15,343 nucleotides of DNA from Funneliformis mosseae (taxonomy: Eukaryota; Glomeromycota; Glomeromycetes; Glomerales; Glomeraceae), in the NCBI GenBank assembly GCA_910592005.1, contig CAJVPP010002316.1, positions 1-15,343 on the forward strand, in the 5' to 3' direction. The notes below the pieces were generated by a model, which worked only from the letters and a program-made list of their open reading frames with translations, was not told where the DNA came from and did not search any database. A program made the position numbers and the translations under genes. How positions within the stretch are numbered: position 1 is the first letter of the stretch; the number at the start of each line of letters is the position of its first letter. This document shows positions 8,849 to 15,343 of the stretch, piece by piece.

Positions 8849-10558
8849 GGAATAGAAGATGACCCCTGGATTTCACAAAATGATTTGAGAAGTATTGTGA
8901 ATCAGGCTATAGGATTTGCTAGTAATTTGTATACTAAAGAACTTACGCGTCAATTAAAACTACTTCGAATACTTCCTCAGGTTAGTTGTTAACCTTTATT
9001 AATATTTTTTCACTAAATGATGATATTATGTAATCTACTCTCAAGAACGGACCTGAAATGATAGTGTAATCATCCTATTAGTCTACATCTAAAAAAACTA
9101 TTTTCTTGAACTGTATGGAGAATGTTTAAACTATTGCCTATGTTTTTAATCATTCTATTAGCTCAGCTTTAAGAATAATTCTCGATGCATGAGAGAGTGG
9201 TTGGTCTATAAGATATTATATAGTTATTTTAGTATTACACAAGGTTTTATTAGCGTGATGACCACACTAAGATGTTAACGTTGCATATGTACTGATAGCG
9301 CATGCGTTTTTTAATGATAGAATTTTTGTATTGCTAAAACTAATGCATCATCTATTAATATTAGTTTGAAATCGCTTTTGAAGGAGTCTGCAGTTTGCAT
9401 GATATAGAAGCAGTCAAAACAAATAAAGAGATACCTCTAAATATGGATGAGATAAAGAAAAATATAAATGAGTTGAAGACTAAACTCAAAAAAAATACAA
9501 TGATGCTAATTAACTAGCATCTATACTATAATATAAATAGTGTGAATATTTCTGAATTATCATGGATGGATCCTCTAGCTAGTCAAGTAATTTCTGATAA
9601 ATCAGAAATTGTACAAAATCTACCAGGGCAATTTAAGCATACTTTTATAAAACTAGCATGATAAATGGTATCTTCATCTCTTCTGTCTGCAGTAAAAAGA
9701 AAATGTAATGAATTTGTTATTACTTTCATTGAGAATCGTGAAATTGATTTACCAAGAAAACTTATACATGATGAGACATGAAAGAAAATAGAGAATGAGT
9801 TCGCAATAGTTGTAAAGAGAATTTTGAATACATTGTAGGTATTTTTGTAATATCTAATTATTTCCTGCTCACTACTTACGTTTTTTATGAATATTAGAAG
9901 CGATTCTTGAAATAATCTAGCATTTGAAATGAATTTTATGGATTTCCTAAATGAAGGTACTTATGTAACCAATGTGATAGTACCAGCCTTCTGAGCAATA
10001 TTGAAGAATCTTCCTCTAGAAAAAGCCATATTCGTTAGCAGTTCTGAATGTTAAAGTAGTGCTAGTACAGATAGAAAAGCTGATGGATGATCTGAAAGAC
10101 GGCCAGATGTTATGTTTGTAATGAAATATAATGGAAAAAATTATGAACTTTTATTTACTGAATACTCTCATTTATCATATATAATGAAAAAAGAAAGAGA
10201 TGATCAAGTGAAGTTGTAACGTGAGATTAATAATAGAATGTATTGGACTCATAAAAGTTGTAAGCTTGATAAGGATGAATTTGGCATTATTGGAGTAAAA
10301 ATAGCTGAAAAAAAATTATGTTTAAGCGTTCTTATAAGGAATATGAGTGAGGTTTATCGATATTATCATTTTCATGAATCAGAAATTCCAGTTCAACTAT
10401 CAGATCTATTTATTATAGAAAAATTCGTAGAAACATTACTGATATTACGAAATATTCTAATCATTAATATGAGTATACTATACAATGCACCTTTAAAAAG
10501 ATCAAATCGAAATTTAGAAAAAAGCTCTACAGTTTCTTCACCTATGCGAGATAACTAG
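8849..10558 (+). pseudogene. Multi-exon orphan gene relic with a C-terminal D...E motif domain
   Basis: Clear pieces are as follows. Exon 8849-8980 (44 codons, no stops, acceptor TTATTAG, donor GTTAGT) begins GIEDDPWISQNDL. The frame 9365-9838 (158 codons, four internal stops against about fourteen expected) has a Lys-rich coiled-coil-like stretch. Exon 9898-10558 has stops at 9908, 9992, 10052, 10088 and 10217, then runs clean for 113 codons to TAG. The last exon carries RRPDVMFVMKYNGKNYELLF at 10097-10156 and then TEYS. A hydrophobic strand, D, a beta hairpin and E resemble the core of a PD-(D/E)XK nuclease fold, but the final Lys is not in place. The frame 9010-9363 may hold a further exon, though its stop density is almost random. 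Stops fit Arg, Trp or Gln. I associate the C-terminal layout from memory with a large Rhizophagus orphan family. Biochemical activity is unknown. Confidence 0.6.
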
Positions 10559-10682
10559 AATTCCTTAATATTTTTATCATGTATTTTTATTTTTTACTGT
10601 ATCAGACCCTTGTGGTTGATTTCACAAATATACATTCATGTTTTTATGTGAGGCATATATCGAATAATAAAATTTTCTTAGC

Positions 10683-10776
10683 AAATTTCAGCGAATAATG
10701 TTTGCTCAAATTATGTAATTATTTTTCTTGTTAAAATTTCAGCAACCTTAAGTTGTTCAAATTATGTGAATTTTTA
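10683..10776. repeat. Tandem direct repeat, about 44 nt, period 51
   Basis: Copy 1 starts AAATTTCAGCGAATAATG (10683) and copy 2 AAATTTCAGCAACCTTAAG (10734). Both continue with a TTG[C/T]TC and AAATTATGT[A/G]A block followed by a T-rich end. Similarity is highest at the two ends of each copy. No gene overlaps it; function is unknown. Confidence 0.6.
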
Positions 10777-11135
10777 TTCAGTGGATCGGAGTTAATATGT
10801 AATATAGGAAGGCAAAATTAATATTACGCAATTTCACAGTAATGGCACAGTAATGATATAGTATTTTTTTAGATCTAATAGTACAATATATTATTTGATA
10901 CAGTATTAGCGCAGTATTTCTTAAAAATAGTTATGATGCAATTTTTAGACTATCTTAACATAATCACTTCTATGTGACTTTGGTTAAAATTATTTCACAG
11001 TAGTTATCTGCATAATTCTAAGCCACATTCACAATATATAGTCATTCAATATATAATGACTTATCTTTTGCGTTTCTGCCACTTCCCTCTTCACTTAATT
11101 GCAATAATGTAGTTAAGAAAAGTATATAATACCAT

Positions 11136-11149
11136 GGTCTCTAGAGACC
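11136..11149. promoter_or_regulatory. 14-bp perfect palindrome upstream of a Myb/SANT-like relic
   Basis: GGTCTCTAGAGACC is a complete self-complementary palindrome in otherwise AT-rich DNA. It lies 31 nt before the ATG of the plus-strand Myb/SANT-like relic. It could be a dimeric protein binding site; this is inference from symmetry and position. Confidence 0.35.
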
Positions 11150-11180
11150 TGAATCCCAAAAAAATAAAAAGCTTTTTACA

Positions 11181-11752
11181 ATGTAGACTGATGAGTAACT
11201 TCGAGTCTTAATCAACAACTGTAAAGAAAATAATAAAATATTTCATGAACTAGCTGAGAATGGAAAGAGAATTTTCTGAAAGAAAGTCTTCACAAAGATC
11301 AATCTTTGATTTGAAACGTCTTATACTGGTGCGTATTATAGGGAAAAGTTTGAGAGTCTTAAATGAGATTGTAAAGTATGTAGAAATCCTTCTGAAATTT
11401 CTGAAGCCTTAGCCATACACAGCATCTGATGCTAGACTAATTTATCTTTTCTATTTAGCGTATAGAAGCATACATTGATGGTAAAGCCAATGAAAAAAAG
11501 ACTAAGAACAGCCTCAAGTATTATGGGAAATTTAAAGAACAGTTTTGGAAAATATCAGATAAAGATTAGTTAATCAGAGGAAGAAATATTTATGAGAAAA
11601 TATACTAATCCCTAATACTTTATTTCACTATAGTGACTAACTATGATCAGTTCTGTGAACAAAATATCACAAGATATCAAACCTCACCACCGCTACTGCC
11701 ATATGAAGAAAATAGAGGTTCTACCTCACAAGTATCACCACTACACTTGTAA
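11181..11752 (+). pseudogene. Second Myb/SANT-like DNA-binding gene relic, three exons
   Basis: Exon 1 is 11181-11375 (65 codons, phase 0). The intron 11376-11458 has a GTATGT donor, a GACTAAT branch site and a TTTAG acceptor, and exon 2 (from 11459) continues in phase. The frame reads M, stop, TDE, stop, then LRVLINNCKENNKIFHELAE, GKRIF, stop, KKVFTKIN. That is the opening of a Myb/SANT-like or trihelix domain. Codons 2 (TAG) and 33 (TGA) stand where the two signature tryptophans belong, again 31 apart. Further stops are at codons 6 (TAA), 43 and 62 (TGA). Exon 2 is Lys-rich (KANEKKTKNSLKYYGKFKEQ) with TAG at 11567. A third open stretch after the acceptor at 11633 runs to TAA at 11750; the junction from exon 2 does not phase, perhaps because its donor is mutated. 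It would have been a nuclear DNA-binding protein; it is inactive as it stands. Confidence 0.65.
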
Positions 11753-12136
11753 TGATAGGAATAATTATATCTAGCTATTAGTATTTTTCGCTGTAGTTAT
11801 TTTATATTGCTAGAAATTACCCAATACTTGTATAATATGAATACCAATTATAATAAAAATAATATCATCATATTTTTGGAGAAAAATTAACTGAGAGGTG
11901 CTTTGCATAAATTAGTCAGAATACTTTTTCTTTGTACTTCTACAAAGTAAGATCCTGATTAAGATCACACGCTAAGGATCAATATAAATCAAAGGTTCTC
12001 TCATTCCAATTTTTTATAATTACGAAAAAAGTAAGTATTTATAAAGTAAAATTCTACTCATTAGCTGAGATGCTTTTTTTCCCTTACGATTAACAAAATA
12101 TGTTCCTTGAATAAATATCCTACTTTTTAAAATACT
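11753..12136. other. AT-rich gap between two relics
   Basis: No coding stretch or RNA gene is seen. It would contain the 3' end of the Myb/SANT-like relic and the promoter of the ATPase relic; no specific motif stands out. Confidence 0.4.
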
Positions 12137-12903
12137 ATGGAGTATTACGAACTATACAAATTAGATAAAACTATACTTTTGAAAAAACAGAATTCATTCG
12201 CTTCTAAACTTTCATTTAGACTAGAAGTTGCAGGTACTTCTGAGTCAGAAAAGACAAAGATGGTAGTACATTTGCTTCTAAGAATTAAATATCCTAAAAT
12301 ATATCCATGGATATCTAGTGAAAAGCATAGTCATAAAATACCAAAAGGTGAAAGCAAAAATTTGATGAAAGGTATATTCTGTGTAATGATCTAATTGTTG
12401 TTGTATAACACCAAGATGAAGAGCTATGGGAAGCAGTACAATGTTTTTATGAATTTATAGCCATGGATAAGCAAGCTCTATAGTATGAAAATGTGAGATT
12501 CAAGCTGATTGCGCCTGAAGAACTACCTGATATTATATCTTTCAAAAGAACTGGCTGATCTACTGTTATAGTCTTTGATGATCTTACCGGAGAACCTTTG
12601 ACAACTCAGCTAAAATTTGTTCCTTTTTTTAGATCAGACAGATATGAAGGAATTAGCTTAATTTATATAGCCTAACGTTTTTATGAAATCCATCAAAATA
12701 TATGTGAAAATTTTAAATACATTTCATTGCATTGTGGATGTGAAATATTAGATAGTATAAAACGAATTCTTAAAGATATTGTTAAATGGAATAACTCTTG
12801 AACTAATAATCAATATTTTGATGAAAATAGTATCATTAGAACCATTTTGATGAGAGCTTTCCAACGAATATAAGCTCGACCTGATTGAACCAATATTTAG
12901 TGA
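12137..12903 (+). pseudogene. A32-like packaging ATPase relic (FtsK/HerA-type P-loop NTPase)
   Basis: From ATG at 12137 the frame is open to about 12355, then loses one base in or near the A-run 12356-12360 and continues in the +2 frame to about 12900. At 12233-12256 it has a P-loop-like GTSESEKT. The Gly expected just before the Lys is Glu (GAA, one G-to-A step from GGA), so nucleotide binding should be lost. A Walker B strand, VIVFDDL, is at 12565-12585 with the paired acidic residues at 12577-12582. About 30 codons later a conserved Arg-aromatic segment follows a stop at 12673, where the family usually has Gln. Other stops are at 12406, 12481, 12556, 12799, 12871, 12886, 12898 and 12901. 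This spacing matches the A32 family of DNA-packaging ATPases found in large DNA viruses and Polinton-like elements and, from memory, as copies in Rhizophagus genomes. An endogenised or transposon-derived origin is inferred; the gene is clearly dead. Confidence 0.65.
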
Positions 12904-13034
12904 GATATTTCGAAAAAATTGTTAAGTATAATTCCATAGATCATTACTAAACGGAGCTGTAATTCCTTAACGCGAGTTAGCGATCAACCGGCCGAAATTA
13001 CAAAAACGACGGAAATGATGAAAACTATCGTAAC

Positions 13035-13048
13035 GATGAAACTGATGG
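13035..13048 (+). repeat. Left copy of a 14-bp direct repeat flanking the poly(A) insertion
   Basis: GATGAAACTGATGG occurs here and again at 14062-14075, one base after the poly(A) tract. The position fits a target-site duplication made by target-primed reverse transcription. A related word, ATGATGAAAACT, also lies just upstream at 13016-13027, so a shared leader motif is an alternative. Confidence 0.6.
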
Positions 13049-13306
13049 TGGGTGCTTTCTCTCTCCCTCGTTGGATTTTGTCCAAGAATTTTTACATAAA
13101 AAACGTGTTCGTTCAAGGGCGGCCAAGGCTTAGCCTGCGAACAAAAATAACAACTCCCCTTTTCAAAAATATTCCTCTTTTTATTCCCCATACCCTCAAC
13201 CAAAAAATATTTCATTGTTAGTCCAAACGGTGGTGTTTTTTTGTTAAAATATTTTTTTCACCACTTCTCTCAAATATTTTTCTCGTTTGTTTTCCTTTTT
13301 CTTTTT

Positions 13307-13325
13307 TGCCCACAAAAAGTGGGCA
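13307..13325 (+). other. Perfect 7-bp stem-loop after a T-rich run
   Basis: TGCCCAC (13307-13313) pairs with GTGGGCA (13319-13325) around an AAAAA loop. It is GC-rich, within the poly(A) insertion and preceded by long T/C-rich tracts. Role unknown; it may be an RNA structure of the element. Confidence 0.6.
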
Positions 13326-14011
13326 TCTAGGGGTATCTGAAATGACAATCAAGATCGATATATCTTTGGGCGTAAACAAATCTCACGTGATGACTATCCA
13401 ATTACCTTCATAAACAACAACATTCTTTTAAAGATTTCTGACGTCATATAATCCGCCGATCTTAGCGAAATTTTCTGGTTCTCGCAACTATGTGTTTTGG
13501 GCTCTGTGCTTTTGCCGGCGGCTGCAATCTGAATTGACAGACATATCAACATGGAAGTTTGAGATATCCGAAGAGCCTTCAACGGAACTTAGTGTTTTGG
13601 GCGCTCCTGTTGTGAGAGATCGTTGTAACTTAGAATTAACAAGGCATTTTAACTAGGAACTTGTTGGAGTTGGTTGTCTTTTTTAACCTTTCTTTTTTCA
13701 GAAGCTAATCTCAGGTTTGTGTGCTCTAGAGGGTATTTTTCTTTTTGTTTCATAGTCAGGAGATTAGTGGTTAGTTTAAAGAAAAGCGTTGTGTTGCTGA
13801 TAACTTCATTAGCTTGTCTCGTTGACAAGTTGTTCATTAAAAGTGGTTTTAGTGGGCTTCTTGGAGGGAAAAGCTGGTGATTGGTCAACTCAAACGGGCT
13901 TGAAATAGAGTCACGGGGGGTAGCTACAGTTTAGTTTAAATTTTCTTATTTGTATTTTAATTTGTTTTACATAGATTAGTACATTAAAAATTATGAATCT
14001 TATTAATAAAT

Positions 14012-14060
14012 TGTGGCAGTACCACATCGTTAAAATACAAAAAAAAAAAAAAAAAAAAAA
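14012..14060 (+). other. 3'-end hairpin and poly(A) tail of the retro-insertion
   Basis: TGTGG (14012-14016) pairs perfectly with CCACA (14022-14026) around CAGTA, 12 nt before a 22-A tract. A stem-loop next to the 3' tail is typical of LINEs whose reverse transcriptase recognises its template there, and of the short elements that borrow that enzyme. The structure is seen; the recognition role is inference. Confidence 0.6.
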
Positions 14061-14061
14061 T

Positions 14062-14075
14062 GATGAAACTGATGG
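14062..14075 (+). repeat. Right copy of the 14-bp direct repeat
   Basis: GATGAAACTGATGG begins one base after the poly(A) tract. After it the sequence continues with a CT-rich leader leading to ORF1. It pairs with the copy at 13035-13048. Confidence 0.6.
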
Positions 14076-14183
14076 CGAAAAAACTCTTTTCTCTCTCTTT
14101 CCAATACCAAAAATTTAGAAAAAACAAAAATTTTATTTTTCAAAGAAAACTTTTATTTTTATTAAAAACTTTAACTATACAAC

Positions 14184-15343
14184 ATGACTCTTGATATTTT
14201 CAAAAACCTTTTTACCCAAGAAGTCCTAAACTTCCAAAAACTGAAATCTTATATTACATCAGAACTTGAAAAATGAGACTTCGTTATCGCTGAATTTTTA
14301 TCATACGAAACGCCAGAAGTATTTTAGCTTGTTAGAAAACTAAATGAGGAATACTTAAAAGCTTTTCCAGCAGAACGTACTGCACAGGAAATTTTTTTAA
14401 ACAATAACTTTATTGAAAACCTAGCAAGATCCTGTGCCTATAATATACACGAAACTGGAGCAAGTGATCATGGAACAAACAACACCAAAGATATAATCTC
14501 CAATACTCTTGAAACGGCTCTTCCCCATAACGAATCTGATGATATTATTTCACTCCAAGACGATGAGGAAACCTTCTCACATATGGACACATTAAATGAT
14601 GACGATATTCTAACCGATACAAATACTACACGAAATGATACTCTTACTCCGATTCTACCTACACAACCTTCTTCGTCTAAGCATCAAAACACAACACCAA
14701 AAATGAAACAAAACAAAATTGACAACAACAAAAAATCTTACGCGTCAGTTGCAAAACAACCAAAACACCAAAAACAAAATATTTACGCGTCTGCAGATCT
14801 CAAAAACAACAATAACAACATTAACGCGTCATTACATAACCCAAATAATAATAATATACAAAGCCATGAGTTACACAAAGATGATTTACATCACACAATA
14901 AAAAATACCTCTCACGTGACCAAACCTAATAATAAAGGAAACGTTTTCGCTTCACTCCTAGCTTTTGCTATGCCAGGAGAAAATAGAATAGAAAAATTAA
15001 ACTTCATTTCCTCCCTTTTTTCTCAAAAACTCGGTTTTGTCAACATAGATTGGAAGTTTCATAACGGCAATGCTAATATTTTTATAGAATTCAACAATCG
15101 CAAATTATTATTGGATGCCATAGATGAAGCTCTGAACATTCATCCTGAACTTCCCTTTAATTTGATCAATGAAGCTCCAATTAGGATCCAACATCACAAC
15201 AATCCCATATACAAGCTTAAAGCAGTCCCCTGTGACATTACACAAAATCATATAAACAGAGCACTTACATATTTTGGATCCATCATCTCCATTGTAGACC
15301 AATATAGAAATAAATATGACTCTACACGTGACGTCATCGTATC
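14184..15343 (+). pseudogene. LINE ORF1-like protein, two early stops, cut by the window edge
   Basis: From ATG at 14184 one frame runs 386 codons to the edge, interrupted only by TGA at 14274 (codon 31) and TAG at 14325 (codon 48), both where Trp or Gln would fit. The 338 codons after that are clean. The next in-frame Met is at 14583. The N-terminal part is charged and helical. The middle (about 14640-14930) is Asn/Gln/Lys-rich and disordered, with four spaced [YFN]AS motifs (YASV, YASA, NASL, FASL), three of them encoded by ACGCGTC. The C-terminal part (from about 14965) alternates strands and helices like an RRM-type nucleic-acid-binding fold (YKLKAVPCDI at 15210 starts one repeat). ORF1 proteins of LINEs bind element RNA and act as chaperones for reverse transcription. 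No zinc knuckle is visible before the edge. The assignment rests on layout and recall, not on a search. Confidence 0.55.

Larger units (their letters stand above)
10559..11180. other. AT-rich intergenic region with short repeats
   Basis: This stretch lies between two relics and holds no gene I can support. It contains a 44-nt direct repeat (10683 and 10734), clustered CAGTA[A/T]T words at 10838-10920 (CACAGTAATGGCACAGTAAT and later ATACAGTATT, GCGCAGTATT), a 7-bp inverted repeat AGTCATT/AATGACT (11040-11061), and a 14-bp perfect palindrome at 11136. Confidence 0.5.
13049..14061 (+). mobile_element. About 1-kb poly(A)-tailed retro-insertion, apparently non-coding
   Basis: The block is bounded on the left by the direct repeat at 13035 and on the right by 22 A residues (14039-14060) and the second repeat copy. 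It has a polyadenylation-type AATAAA (14005-14010) and a terminal hairpin. No long ORF is present; its short frames on either strand look like chance. It contains a CACGTG E-box (13385-13390), a full CRE palindrome TGACGTCA (13439-13446) and several CT-rich runs, which could be an internal promoter. It looks like a short non-autonomous LINE derivative or a retrocopy of a non-coding transcript. Confidence 0.5.
12960..15343 (+). mobile_element. LINE-like retroelement, 5' region and ORF1, running off the window
   Basis: At about 12960 the sequence changes from very AT-rich relic DNA to a more balanced composition with many CpG (CGCGAG, CCGGCCG, CGACGG). A long leader, a poly(A)-tailed insertion and then an ORF1-like frame from 14184 follow, in the order expected of a non-LTR retroelement. 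A reverse transcriptase ORF would lie to the right, outside the window. The left boundary is placed by composition only, so it is approximate. Confidence 0.5.

Noticed and set aside
9010..9363. A further coding exon of the 8849-10558 relic
   Set aside because: It reads plausibly in places (NVAYVLIAHAFFNDRIF), but eight or more stops in 118 codons is near random for this composition. Mentioned only as a possibility.
5216..12903. Reassigned genetic code, with TGA read as Trp and TAA/TAG as Gln
   Set aside because: Many in-frame stops sit at W or Q positions, but others fit Arg. Frameshifts, a lost P-loop Gly and unphased junctions also occur, and other frames end normally at stops. Decay of pseudogenes explains everything.
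13105..13142. tRNA-like SINE head (GTTCG...CGAAC stem with an AGGCTTAGCCT hairpin)
   Set aside because: A GTTCAAGGGC word resembles a B box only loosely and no A box lies at the right distance, so RNA polymerase III origin is not supported.
13394..13888. Small frames on both strands inside the poly(A) insertion
   Set aside because: They overlap one another on opposite strands, have no recognisable motifs and lie in a block that behaves like a non-coding retro-inserted RNA.
14719..14901. 60-residue plus-strand frame rich in Thr and Asn
   Set aside because: It is the shifted shadow of the ORF1-like frame in its low-complexity linker.

Overview
The window looks like AT-rich nuclear DNA of a fungus, most likely an arbuscular mycorrhizal fungus (Glomeromycotina, Rhizophagus-like). 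This assignment is inference. It rests on short introns (about 45-95 nt) with GT..AG ends and CTAAC/CTRAY branch sites, the very AT-rich background, and a gene repertoire I associate from memory with that lineage: expanded orphan multi-exon families, Myb/SANT-like genes, A32-like ATPases and LINE-type retroelements. No bacterial features, tRNA, rRNA or CRISPR were seen.

Layout. 1-200 is a promoter-like stretch with two CCAAT boxes and a TATA box. 201-2715 holds a ten-exon gene of an orphan family, lightly broken, whose first intron carries three copies of a structured hairpin repeat. 2716-3720 holds pieces of a hydrophobic protein. 3852-4575 is a probable small membrane-protein gene that becomes fully open if a 51-nt intron is removed. 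4576-5215 is a diverged local duplication. 5216-5979 (minus strand) is a three-exon Myb/SANT-like gene broken by eight stops. 6121-8001 holds relics of unrecognised genes. 8849-10558 is a multi-exon relic whose last exon carries a D...E motif like that of the first gene. 11181-11752 is a second Myb/SANT-like relic. 12137-12903 is a relic of an A32-like (FtsK/HerA type) packaging ATPase. From about 12960 to the right edge the base composition changes and a younger LINE-like retroelement begins. It has a 1-kb poly(A)-tailed insertion and an ORF1-like frame that runs off the window.

Main theme. Between 201 and about 12900 nearly every identifiable gene is a relic, yet the exon phases and conserved residues remain readable. 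The stops sit mostly where Trp, Arg or Gln is expected, as C-to-T or G-to-A change on either strand would produce. The right-hand retroelement has only two stops in 386 codons. The window therefore reads as an old accessory-gene graveyard next to a recent retroelement insertion. No intact pathway or operon can be claimed. The best leads are the three-copy hairpin with compensating stems, the paired Myb/SANT relics, and the A32-like ATPase relic.
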